NCBI GenBank assembly: GCA_023413185.1
Contig: JAEZQD010000023.1
Location: 1-16,518, forward strand
Reading direction: 5' to 3'
Source: Bacillota bacterium
GTDB lineage: Bacteria > Bacillota > Clostridia > Oscillospirales > Ruminococcaceae
Length of the DNA: 16,518 nucleotides
Translations under genes and position numbers: made by a program
Notes under the pieces: generated by a model
The model's database searches: none
Told to the model about the DNA's origin: nothing
The model's input: the letters and a program-made list of their open reading frames with translations, nothing else
Part shown: in pieces, positions 1 through 7,352 of the stretch
Position numbering within the stretch: position 1 is the first letter of the stretch
Layout: the number at the start of each line of letters is the position of its first letter

Positions 1-1
1 A

Positions 2-718
2 GATGAATTTCCGCCAAACAGCGTCGAACGTCTGATTATCGAGCAGATGGCGGCAAGCGGCACCGAATACAAGTTTGACAGCGCAAAGGAGCTGTGGTTT
101 GAGCTTTCTCTGCGCAGGGAGCTCATTGCCGCATCCAACGCCCTTAACAGAAGCGGGCTGCGGTTTGCAATATTCCGCGAGGCGGAGTGCAACCCCGATT
201 TTTGGGAGCTGACACCCGAGGGCGGCTTTCGGCAAAGAGAGGATGTCAAGGCGTCGGACGCTGTTCGTGACATCTTCACAAACGGGCGAAAGTACGCAAC
301 CGAGTGCGCCACCGGTATGGTTATTGTGTACCTCGGCGCGCTGCTAAGCCTGTTTGGCGACGAAAAATTCAATCAAAATTTCAGCGGCATCTATCTCATG
401 AACTGGCATGGCTTGCACCGCAACCTGCGTGAGATTGGTCAGATGAACACATATCCCGATTATTTCCCCGGGGACCGCAGGTATTTTGCAAACCCGGACG
501 TTGACCCCGTGACCCCCGAGTGGCAGGGGGAGAATGCCATCGATCTCAGCGGCGGGTTGTATTACGGGCACGGCATGGGCAAACGCAATGCGGAATCCAT
601 TATCGCCGCCCTCAACAAACGACGCAAGGAGGGTGCGACACGCTCTGCCTATCTGATGGACTCCGCCGGACGACCAAACTTTAAGCGGCTTGCATCCCTC
701 TATTACGGCGCAACATAG
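2..718 (+). CDS. tgl: Protein-glutamine gamma-glutamyltransferase Tgl (spore coat), 5' end outside window
   Basis: This enzyme forms epsilon-(gamma-glutamyl)lysine cross-links between coat proteins of Bacillus and Clostridium spores. The frame is open to the left edge, so the gene begins upstream; the ATG at 47 is internal. About 239 residues are visible, against roughly 245 for B. subtilis Tgl, so little is missing. I recognise the family from the segments SAKELWFELSLR, ECATGMVIVYLGALL, GDEKFNQNF and the C-terminal RKEGATRSAYL. The catalytic Cys is encoded at 305-307 within the ECA motif, with the adjacent Glu, and the second conserved Glu lies in WQGEN, so the active site looks intact. It points to a spore-forming lineage. 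No clear T-tract terminator follows the stop. Confidence 0.9.
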   Translation, partial: DEFPPNSVERLIIEQMAASGTEYKFDSAKELWFELSLRRELIAASNALNRSGLRFAIFREAECNPDFWELTPEGGFRQREDVKASDAVRDIFTNGRKYATECATGMVIVYLGALLSLFGDEKFNQNFSGIYLMNWHGLHRNLREIGQMNTYPDYFPGDRRYFANPDVDPVTPEWQGENAIDLSGGLYYGHGMGKRNAESIIAALNKRRKEGATRSAYLMDSAGRPNFKRLASLYYGAT

Positions 719-1065
719 AAGGGCATCCGCCCATGGGGGACCCCTCCAGACCGCAGGCCCTACCTAGAATTAGGCGGCGGGTCAGGCAATGGTTATCCAT
801 AATAGCAGGGTTTGCTGGGTTTCAATCATGTTGCACAGTATTTTTGCATTAACACAACAAAAAGTTTACGTTTTCGGTACTGTACATTTGAGATTGATTC
901 AGTATAATTGTCTTGAGTACTAAGGAAGCTGGCTTGAAAACACGATAACGGTCTGAGACTTACGGCTGACATGATACATTCCTGCTTTGGCAGTGACCAT
1001 GCATTGAAGAACCGATTGCCCTGACTTGTTCTGTTCAAGTACATCCTTGCGGAAAGGGAATGGGA
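719..1065. other. Intergenic region between tgl and the phospholipase C gene
   Basis: No convincing coding sequence is present in these roughly 350 bases. Just after tgl there are short GC-rich inverted repeats (GGGC/GCCC at 721-732 and GGGG/CCCC at 736-744) without a following T-tract. The middle part is AT-rich and holds the candidate promoter at 881-908. The last 150 bases would be a long untranslated leader for the downstream gene. It contains a small ACTTG/CAAGT inverted repeat at 1023-1039 for which I cannot assign a role. Confidence 0.5.
881..908 (+). promoter_or_regulatory. Candidate sigma-A promoter for the phospholipase C gene
   Basis: A perfect -10 hexamer TATAAT lies at 903-908, with TGTACA at 881-886 (4 of 6 matches to the -35 consensus) and a 16-base spacer. 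It would leave about 150 bases of leader before the start codon. The -10 is good but the -35 is weak, so this is tentative. Confidence 0.4.
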
Positions 1066-1653
1066 ATGAATTTACTTTCACATCTTCGCATGGCGCGTCG
1101 TCTGCTCGCACCCTACGGGGGAGGGCAGGGGGGTGTCAAATCGCTTGCTTTTTTATTTGGCAACATTCGCCCCGACATCATGGGTGGCTTTTTGGTGCTT
1201 CCGCACACACCCGCAGCTCGCGCAGAGATGATTAACCGTAAGATAGAAAAGTGCATTGCCGATATGCAAAACGGTGAGCGCGGCGGCATTTATACCAACT
1301 ACCGTCTGGGTGTCATCTGTCATTTCCTTGCCGATTTCTTTTGCTATGCGCACAACGATTGGGCGCAGTTAACGAGTAAGGATCACTTTACGTATGAGAT
1401 GCGGCTAAACCGTGCGCTCAAGCAGTCAGATTACGATAAGGACAGCATTCCGCTGCCTGCTTGCGATGCGCAGAGCATTATCAACAGCATCTGGCAGGCA
1501 CATAAGCAGTATGCGAGCCTTACCCCGAATCCGTTGCAGGATATTGAGTATACCGGCGATGTATGCGCCTATCTGCTCAGCTCCGCCCGTTACCTTGCCC
1601 ACCGGGGCGGATATGCCCCCTTCGAGGAAACGCCGGTGCCCGCTTACGCTTAA
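1066..1653 (+). CDS. Zinc-dependent phospholipase C family protein
   Basis: This is a member of the zinc-dependent phospholipase C / S1-P1 nuclease-like family, about 195 residues. The metal-binding pattern of B. cereus PLC is visible. HFLADFFCYAH gives His-x3-Asp-x5-His with the same spacing as H118-D122-H128, and HFTYE gives the following His-x3-Glu pair. An upstream Asp in GNIRPDI and a His in LPHTP are candidates for the remaining ligands. Unlike secreted PLC there is no signal peptide, so it may act in the cytoplasm. Its substrate is unknown; many clostridial genomes carry such short homologues. I chose the ATG at 1066 because the purine-rich AAAGGG (1053-1058) is 7 bases away; the in-frame ATG at 1060 is almost touching it. 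Confidence 0.78.
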   Translation: MNLLSHLRMARRLLAPYGGGQGGVKSLAFLFGNIRPDIMGGFLVLPHTPAARAEMINRKIEKCIADMQNGERGGIYTNYRLGVICHFLADFFCYAHNDWAQLTSKDHFTYEMRLNRALKQSDYDKDSIPLPACDAQSIINSIWQAHKQYASLTPNPLQDIEYTGDVCAYLLSSARYLAHRGGYAPFEETPVPAYA

Positions 1654-1705
1654 CGCCGTAGCGTTTCATGGCAAAGTTTGTGCAGTACTATCCGGTTAAA
1701 TCAAT

Positions 1706-1730
1706 TAAAAGCCAGCGGTTATGGCTTTTA
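1706..1730 (+). other. Hairpin after the phospholipase C gene
   Basis: TAAAAGCCA and TGGCTTTTA form a perfect 9-bp stem around a 7-base loop. There is no run of T after it, so it may protect the mRNA 3' end or act as a weak terminator ahead of the stronger one at 1771. Confidence 0.4.
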
Positions 1731-1770
1731 GCAAAGATGTTCTCGCTCACAGAATAAGTGAATTTGGTGT

Positions 1771-1803
1771 AAAGACCGTCCGAAAGGGCGGTCTTTGTTT
1801 GTT
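1771..1803 (+). terminator. Rho-independent terminator
   Basis: The arms AAAGACCGTCC (1771-1781) and GGGCGGTCTTT (1786-1796) pair over 11 bp with one G-T wobble and a GAAA tetraloop, and are followed by GTTTGTT. It ends transcription from the phospholipase C gene and isolates it from the xylose-sensing cluster. Confidence 0.85.
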
Positions 1804-1840
1804 ACACAATGAGTTGACCATGATTCGTATAAGAATTGCA

Positions 1841-1869
1841 TTTACCGCACACGAAATTTTGTGTATAAT
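1841..1869 (+). promoter_or_regulatory. Promoter of the xylose-sensing cluster
   Basis: TTTACC (1841-1846) and a perfect TATAAT (1864-1869) are separated by 17 bases. This places transcription start near 1876, giving a leader of about 165 bases that includes the 22-bp palindrome. The promoter lies between the preceding terminator and the first gene of the cluster. Confidence 0.65.
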
Positions 1870-1921
1870 AGTAAAGGTGTTTGGCTTTTTCTTCAAAGCA
1901 CCAAAGCTGCACAGAATATCA

Positions 1922-1943
1922 AAGCAGGTGTTAACACCTGCTT
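1922..1943. promoter_or_regulatory. 22-bp perfect palindrome in the cluster leader (operator or RNA hairpin)
   Basis: The arm AAGCAGGTGTT is followed directly by its exact complement, centred between bases 1932 and 1933. It sits about 50-70 bases downstream of the predicted transcription start. As DNA it resembles an operator for a dimeric regulator; as RNA it would form a 9-bp stem with a TTAA loop. No T-tract follows, so it is not an ordinary terminator. Confidence 0.6.
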
Positions 1944-2039
1944 AACAGCAGCATGAAAATCGGTGCTCGTGGTGCTTGTTGCATCGGTTCGGCGATTGTG
2001 TCATGTTTACACATGTGCCGGAAAGGAATGATAGTAGCG

Positions 2040-3038
2040 ATGAGAATCATCTTTTCGATAATGATTGCCGCGCTTGCGGCCCTTGTTGTAATGCTCGCGA
2101 CCCTGTACCTGTCCGAAGACACACAGCACGCGGACAAGCCTCCTCAGGTCGCGCCGCTGTACCACATTCAACTTGTTACTCAAAGCGGAAACGAGCATTT
2201 TTGGACGATGTTTAAAAAGGGTGCGCAGAGTGCCGCCGTGGACAACAACGTCTATGTAGAGTTTGTAGACATTGCCCAGCGGGAGGTTAACCTCTCGGTA
2301 CAGGCGGTGGACTATGCCATCTACGCGGGGGTGGACGGTATTGCATTACAGGCGGCGGACTTGGCACGCACCGAGACCGCGCTTACTGCCGCAACGGCTG
2401 CGGGGCTTTCGGTAATCACATTTGAAAACGACGTATTCTTTACCCCAAACGCGGCGACGGTTGGCTCCAACAGCTACGACATCGGTTACGATGCGGGCAA
2501 GATGGGCGCAACCGCAACCGGCGGCAGAGCCAAGGTCGCGGTGCTTATTGATGATATATCCGAGGAAGAAGAGGGTATTAGCCCATACAAAAACCTGAAG
2601 CTGCAGGGAATTATGGAGGCGTTTTCGGAGTACCCCGCAATGGAGCTTTTGGGTGTATACACCCTAAGCAGCGGCATGTTTGACGTAGAAAAGGTCACAA
2701 CGCGTATCCTAGAGGAGCACCCCGAGGTCAGCCTTGTTATCTGCACACAGGAGAAAAGCACACCGGGGGTGGCGCAGATGGTGGTGGATGCAAACAGGGT
2801 TGGCGACATCAAGGTGGTAGGCTACGGCGCAATGCCCCAGACGCTGGAGTACATTGATCGTGACGTCATCTACGGCACCATCTGCCCCAACGCCTATGAG
2901 ATTGGCTACACCACGGTAACCCAGCTGTTTTATATGCTGCAGGGCAAGCAGATCAGCGACCTGATTAACACCGATGTTTACGCCATTACGGCTGACAATT
3001 TAGAGGAGTACGAGGAGACCTTCAGCGCACAAGGATAA
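2040..3038 (+). CDS. Membrane-anchored periplasmic-type sugar-binding protein (XylFII-like sensor component)
   Basis: This is a substrate-binding protein of the periplasmic binding protein / LacI fold. It probably acts as the extracellular sugar sensor for the kinase encoded just downstream. From the chosen start it has 332 residues: one hydrophobic segment at about residues 4-24, no lipobox cysteine, then a linker and the binding domain opening with YHIQLVTQSGNEHFW. The segments GVDGIALQAAD, VGSNSYDIGYDAGKMG and VVGYGAMPQ are typical of the sugar-binding family. The anchor is probably not cleaved, which suits a partner of a membrane kinase. The ATG at 2040 is preferred because the site GGAAAGGA (2020-2027) touches the other in-frame ATG at 2028. 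Ligand identity is inferred from the xylF linkage only. Confidence 0.75.
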   Translation: MRIIFSIMIAALAALVVMLATLYLSEDTQHADKPPQVAPLYHIQLVTQSGNEHFWTMFKKGAQSAAVDNNVYVEFVDIAQREVNLSVQAVDYAIYAGVDGIALQAADLARTETALTAATAAGLSVITFENDVFFTPNAATVGSNSYDIGYDAGKMGATATGGRAKVAVLIDDISEEEEGISPYKNLKLQGIMEAFSEYPAMELLGVYTLSSGMFDVEKVTTRILEEHPEVSLVICTQEKSTPGVAQMVVDANRVGDIKVVGYGAMPQTLEYIDRDVIYGTICPNAYEIGYTTVTQLFYMLQGKQISDLINTDVYAITADNLEEYEETFSAQG

Positions 3039-3079
3039 CGAATTGCTACAACCGCACAAGCTAGCACGGAGGAATGGCA

Positions 3080-4600
3080 TTGAAACGGATAATGGACTTG
3101 AAATACCGCACGATTTTAATACTGTTTTTTCTGCTTTCGGTGCTAATCGCGTTTTTGGCGGGTCTGTACTCGTATCTCTCCGCACAGATTTTGCTCAAAG
3201 ACAGCGCGCAGCTGTTTAACAAAAACACCGAGCTTGCCGCAGTTTACAAGGAGATCGGCGAGATTCAGGAGGAGATAGCGCTCTACCTATCAACCGCAAG
3301 CACCGACAGCCTGCTTTCGTTTTACGACCATACCACCGTGATTAACCAGACCACCGACCGTATGCTGAGAACCGCCGACTACACCGAGCGCGGCGTCAAG
3401 ATTAAAAATGTGGCAGGAATGGTGCGGTATTACCTCGACCTGGGTGAGGACACCGTAACCGCCCGAAGAGGGCGCAACATCGATGTGTACACCGAGGGCT
3501 ATACGCAAACGGTTAAGGTAAACAGCTACATCATGCGCTATATCGAGGAGATCATGAGCGGAGACCTCATCGACAGTGCGGACAAGTACGAGGTGATTAA
3601 CAGCCGTACGCAAAACGCCACGCTGTTTAACAATCTGCTTATCGCGCTGGTGGTTGCCTTTGTGAGCTTTGCGATTGTGTTGTTCTCCATCCGAATCACA
3701 CGGCCGATTGGTCGTTTGGCAGACTATGCAAGGCAGATTGCAAACGGCGATTACGATGTTCATATCGAACCGCTGAACACAAGCGGCGAGATTACCGTGC
3801 TGTTTAACGTGTTCGCCCTCATGGCAAGCAGCATCCGTCAGCATGTGAGCGAGCTGCACGAGAAGCAGCAGCTTGAAATGATGGTTAACGAGCAGAAGAT
3901 GAACAACCTAAAGATTAAAAATGCCCTGCGGGAATCGGAGCTGCTCGCCTTGCAGTCGCAGGTGAACCCCCACTTTATCTTTAACACCATCAACATCGGC
4001 GCAAAGATAGCGATGATGCAGGGCGATGACATCACCTGCAACTATCTCGAGAATGCGGCGGATGTGTTTCGCTACAACCTAAAAGGGCTCGACTGCAACG
4101 CCACCCTGCGCGAGGAGATTGACAACGTCATCTCCTACATGCAGCTGCTCACCACCCGCTTTGGGGATGCGGTTCATTTCAAGCTGGACTGCCCGGACGA
4201 CCCCGAGACTCTCGCAACGGTACTGCCGCGCATGACCCTTCAGCCCATTGTGGAGAACGCGTACATCCACGGCATCGGTCCGCGCGAGGAGGGTGGGGTG
4301 ATTCGCCTTATCGTATCGCGCGACGAGCAGTACGTTTATGTCACCGTCAGCGATAATGGGGTGGGTATGACGCAGGATACGATTACGCGCCTGCTGCGGG
4401 AGGACAAAGAGGACAGCGCCCCCATGCGGCGGGCACAAAAAGGGCACACCACGGGAATCGGGGTGGACAACGTGCTCAAGCGTCTGCGCCTGTTCTTTGG
4501 GCGAACCGACGTGATGTGTATTGAGTGCGGCGGCGGGGAAACAAGGGTAATCTTTACACTGCCCATTGCCCAACAGGAGGATGCGAATGAATCGGTATAG
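3080..4600 (+). CDS. LytS/YesM-type sensor histidine kinase
   Basis: This is the transmembrane sensor kinase of a two-component system with the response regulator that follows. Counting from the ATG at 3074, a first membrane helix lies at about 13-33, an extracellular domain runs to about 185, a second helix is at 187-207 and a HAMP linker follows. The His_kinase motif QSQVNPHFIFN puts the phosphorylated His at residue 300. The ATPase domain shows LQPIVENAYIHG (N box), SDNGVGM (G1) and GIGVDNVLKRL (G2). All catalytic boxes are present. I prefer the TTG at 3080, 7 bases after GGAGG (3068-3072), because the ATG at 3074 is only one base from that site. The gene overlaps the regulator start by 14 bases, a sign of translational coupling. 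Its extracellular domain probably contacts the binding protein encoded upstream. Confidence 0.88.
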   Translation: MKRIMDLKYRTILILFFLLSVLIAFLAGLYSYLSAQILLKDSAQLFNKNTELAAVYKEIGEIQEEIALYLSTASTDSLLSFYDHTTVINQTTDRMLRTADYTERGVKIKNVAGMVRYYLDLGEDTVTARRGRNIDVYTEGYTQTVKVNSYIMRYIEEIMSGDLIDSADKYEVINSRTQNATLFNNLLIALVVAFVSFAIVLFSIRITRPIGRLADYARQIANGDYDVHIEPLNTSGEITVLFNVFALMASSIRQHVSELHEKQQLEMMVNEQKMNNLKIKNALRESELLALQSQVNPHFIFNTINIGAKIAMMQGDDITCNYLENAADVFRYNLKGLDCNATLREEIDNVISYMQLLTTRFGDAVHFKLDCPDDPETLATVLPRMTLQPIVENAYIHGIGPREEGGVIRLIVSRDEQYVYVTVSDNGVGMTQDTITRLLREDKEDSAPMRRAQKGHTTGIGVDNVLKRLRLFFGRTDVMCIECGGGETRVIFTLPIAQQEDANESV

Positions 4601-6179
4601 CGTGCTAATCGTTGACGACGAGCCCATCGCAATCGATTCCATAGCGTATATCATAAAGGCGAGCTTTCCGAATATTGAGATTGCGGGAAAGGCGCGTACC
4701 GGCAGAGAGGCGATTGAAAAGGCACATGCCGTCCACCCGGACATCGTCATTATGGATATTAACATGCCCGGCATCAACGGGCTGGACGCGATGCGCAGCA
4801 TACGCAAGGCAAACGCTGATGTGCGACTGATTGTGTCAAGTGCCTTTGACTACTTTGATTACGCCGTGGAAGCGGTAACGCTTTCGGTGGATGAATACCT
4901 GCTAAAGCCGGTTCGGCGCGAAAAGATGGAGGAGGCGCTCAACAAGGTCATCAAAAAGATTGATGAGATGCGCAATCAAGTCAAGCGTGAGCTGGAGCTA
5001 AAGGAGAAGATCGAGATGGTTTTGCCGGTGCTCGAAACCGGATTCATCAACGCCATCTGTATGTTTGACAGCAGCGAGCAGGACCTGCGCTCCTATACCA
5101 ATCTGTTCGACTGCGAGGGTCAGGGCGGCTACGTCATGACCATCGAGTTCGGCGAAAAGACGGGAGGGGAGGTCTTTAACAAGATCGGCGAGGGCGTGCG
5201 CGGCAACCGTCTGTATATCGGTTATCGCGATATCCTCAAATCGCTGTGCCGGTGCGTTGTGGGACCCCTGATGCTCAACCGCATTATCGTGTTTGTGTTT
5301 GAGGATAAAAATGACGACCCGTTTGAGCAAAAGCTTGCCGCCACCACTATTGCGCAGAGCTTTTTTAACAAGTCACAAAGTATGAGCCCCAACCTGTCTA
5401 TCGGCATCGGTGCATGGTGCGACAACATCTCGCAGAGCAAGCGCTCGTACCACGAGTCCTTGCGTGCGCTGCGCGTGGTGGACAACCGCAGCTTCGAGCT
5501 GCCGATTGTGCATTTTGATGATGTGATAGACGAAATCCCAAGCGACGAGATGGAGGAGCTGTTCGGCCAAAGCGTGTACACGGCGATGGCGGCGCAGGAC
5601 GTATCCTCGGCAGGGCGCGCGTTTGACGAGCTGGTGTTTGAGCTGCACAACGCAAACGCGGACCTTGAGACCATAAAAAGCCGCACCGTGCTTTTGATGG
5701 CGGGTATAGGTAGACGGTACGGCGCGGCGGTGCATGATCTTAGCGGAACGCTTTCGGATGTGATCTCGGCAGGGGATGTTTCCAGACTGCGTGCGGTGTG
5801 TAAGCGACACATCGAGGAGGTCGTAAGCCAGATAACCTCCGGCAGGCAAAAACGCGTCAACGCCGTGGTCGAAAAGGCCGAGCAATTTATGCGCGAGAAC
5901 TACGACAAGGACATCGCGCTAGAGGATATATCGCGCGCGGTAAACCTAAGCCCCTTTTACTTCAGTCGGTTTTACAAAGAAGAAACAGGTGTTAACTTTA
6001 TCGATAGGCTAACCGGCATACGGATGGATAAAGCAAAAGAGCTAATCGCAAGCAGCGATCTATCCATGAAGGATGTGGCACGCACCGTGGGGTACTCGGA
6101 CCCCAACTACTTTTCCAAGCTGTTTAAGAAGGTGGTCGGAACAACGGCTTCCGAGTACAAGGAAATATACGGAAAGTGA
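4587..6179 (+). CDS. YesN-type response regulator with AraC DNA-binding domain
   Basis: This is the cytoplasmic transcription factor partnered with the preceding kinase, 530 residues. The receiver domain at the N terminus (1-120) has the acidic pair D10-D11, the phosphoacceptor Asp57 in DIVIMDINMPG and Lys107 in EYLLKPV. A long middle region of about 300 residues has no domain I can name with confidence; it is typical of YesN proteins. The C-terminal 100 residues form two helix-turn-helix units of the AraC family, including IALEDISRAVNLSPFYFSR and MKDVARTVGYSDPNYFSKL. The ATG at 4587 lies 6 bases after AGGAGG; an in-frame ATG at 4581 directly abuts that site. In related clostridial systems the YesN protein activates xylose transport genes, so xylF here is a likely target. 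Confidence 0.9.
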   Translation: MNRYSVLIVDDEPIAIDSIAYIIKASFPNIEIAGKARTGREAIEKAHAVHPDIVIMDINMPGINGLDAMRSIRKANADVRLIVSSAFDYFDYAVEAVTLSVDEYLLKPVRREKMEEALNKVIKKIDEMRNQVKRELELKEKIEMVLPVLETGFINAICMFDSSEQDLRSYTNLFDCEGQGGYVMTIEFGEKTGGEVFNKIGEGVRGNRLYIGYRDILKSLCRCVVGPLMLNRIIVFVFEDKNDDPFEQKLAATTIAQSFFNKSQSMSPNLSIGIGAWCDNISQSKRSYHESLRALRVVDNRSFELPIVHFDDVIDEIPSDEMEELFGQSVYTAMAAQDVSSAGRAFDELVFELHNANADLETIKSRTVLLMAGIGRRYGAAVHDLSGTLSDVISAGDVSRLRAVCKRHIEEVVSQITSGRQKRVNAVVEKAEQFMRENYDKDIALEDISRAVNLSPFYFSRFYKEETGVNFIDRLTGIRMDKAKELIASSDLSMKDVARTVGYSDPNYFSKLFKKVVGTTASEYKEIYGK

Positions 6180-6189
6180 GGGCTTGTAG

Positions 6190-7257
6190 ATGAAACGACT
6201 TGTTTGCAGTCGGATACCCCTGGTGTTAGTCATCGTTATATTTCTGTTTGTACCTCTGATTGGCGGCTGCGAGAGTGGGAGCACGGCGTCGAGTGAACAA
6301 TCGCAGGACAAACCGCTTTTGGTAGGGTTTTCTTTGGCGACGCTCAAGGAGGACAGATGGCTGCGCGACCGAGACATCTTTCTCTCCAAGGCAAAGCAGG
6401 CGGGTATTGATGTGATTGTGTCCAACGCAAACAACGACAGCGACCTGCAGTTTTCGCAGGTGCGCGATATGGTTGCGCAGGATATCGACATCCTTATCAT
6501 CATACCGCACGACCGCGAAAAGGCGGCAGACTGCGTGGCGATTGCCAAAAAGGCAGGCATCCCCGTTATCTCGTATGACCGGCTGGTCAACAATGCCGAC
6601 GTGGACGTGTACGTATCGTTTGACAACGTCAAGGTTGGTCGTCTTCAGGGCGAAGGCATTACAAAGGCAGTACCGGCGGGCGGCTTCATTATCCTAAACG
6701 GTTCGCCCAACGACAACAACAGCCCGATGTTCCGCGAGGGCTATATGAGCGTGCTCCAACCCCTGATTGACAGCGGAGAGATTGAGGTCAAGGCGGAAAC
6801 GTGGGTGGATAACTGGCGGCGCGAGACGGCGTATGAGTTTGTTTCGAAGGCGCTGGAGGACAACCCCGGCGAGGTAAACGCAATCCTAGCCGGAAACGAC
6901 TCGCTGGCGTGGGGCGCTATCGATGCCCTTGCCGAAGCGCGGCTTGCCGAAACGGTTAAGGTGGTGGGGCATGACGCCGACCTTGCCGCTTGTCAGCGAA
7001 TCGTGGTCGGAACCCAGATGCTCACCATCTATAAGCCAATTCGAAATCTGGTTGAGGCGGCGGTGGATCTGTGCAAGCTGATTGCCGCGGGGGAGAGCCC
7101 GAAGGCGGAGAACACCATCTTTGACGGCACCTACGAGGTACCGTATGTGATGATTGATGTCGTCGCCGTAACAAAGGAGAATATGGACGATACTGTCATT
7201 AAGGACGGCTTTTACCTCAAAGAGGACGTGTATCGAATTGCAAAGTCGGACGAGTAG
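6190..7257 (+). CDS. xylF: D-xylose-binding lipoprotein XylF
   Basis: This is the extracellular binding protein of a D-xylose ABC transporter. The first 26 residues are a lipoprotein signal with a strongly hydrophobic core ending in IGGC, so Cys27 should carry the lipid. The mature part matches E. coli XylF closely: RWLRDRDIF, SYDRLVNNADVD, GSPNDNN, WVDNW, GNDSLAWGAI, GHDADLA, TIYKPI and DTVIKDGF. Residues I recall as xylose ligands in E. coli XylF have counterparts here: Arg56, Asp130-Arg131, the Asn cluster near 174-177, a Trp in WVDNW, Asn236, Asp262 and Lys282. D-xylose is therefore the probable ligand. The gene starts 10 bases after the regulator stop with GAGGG as ribosome-binding site. 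Unusually, no ATPase or permease gene follows. Confidence 0.9.
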   Translation: MKRLVCSRIPLVLVIVIFLFVPLIGGCESGSTASSEQSQDKPLLVGFSLATLKEDRWLRDRDIFLSKAKQAGIDVIVSNANNDSDLQFSQVRDMVAQDIDILIIIPHDREKAADCVAIAKKAGIPVISYDRLVNNADVDVYVSFDNVKVGRLQGEGITKAVPAGGFIILNGSPNDNNSPMFREGYMSVLQPLIDSGEIEVKAETWVDNWRRETAYEFVSKALEDNPGEVNAILAGNDSLAWGAIDALAEARLAETVKVVGHDADLAACQRIVVGTQMLTIYKPIRNLVEAAVDLCKLIAAGESPKAENTIFDGTYEVPYVMIDVVAVTKENMDDTVIKDGFYLKEDVYRIAKSDE

Positions 7258-7272
7258 ACCGACCGAAAAAAT

Positions 7273-7317
7273 AACACCGAGTGCATGCCCCAAGAGGGCA
7301 AACGCTCGGTGTTTTTA
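7273..7317. terminator. Bidirectional rho-independent terminator between convergent genes
   Basis: AACACCGAGTG (7273-7283) pairs with CGCTCGGTGTT (7303-7313) with one G-T wobble. Inside it is a second stem, TGCCC/GGGCA, around CAAGA. On the plus strand a T run follows; on the minus strand the A run at 7266-7271 supplies the T-tract. It ends both the xylF transcript and the convergent minus-strand operon. Confidence 0.88.
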
Positions 7318-7352
7318 TATCACTACTTATGTTACCGGTATACATTATGTTA

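Noticed and set aside
1721..1945. Small frame of 74 codons before the sensing cluster
   Set aside because: It runs through the terminator and the promoter and has no ribosome-binding site.
1953..2039. Upstream ATG at 1953 extending the anchored binding protein by 29 residues
   Set aside because: No ribosome-binding site precedes it; it would put a Cys-rich polar stretch ahead of the membrane anchor, whereas the start at 2040 begins directly with the anchor.
1654..2039. Catabolite-repression (cre) site or classical XylR operator near the xylose cluster promoter
   Set aside because: I found no convincing match to either consensus; only the palindrome at 1922-1943 stands out.
4079..4807. Open frame of 242 codons on the minus strand
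   Set aside because: It is a shadow of the kinase and regulator genes, crossing their junction; the sense-strand proteins are clear.
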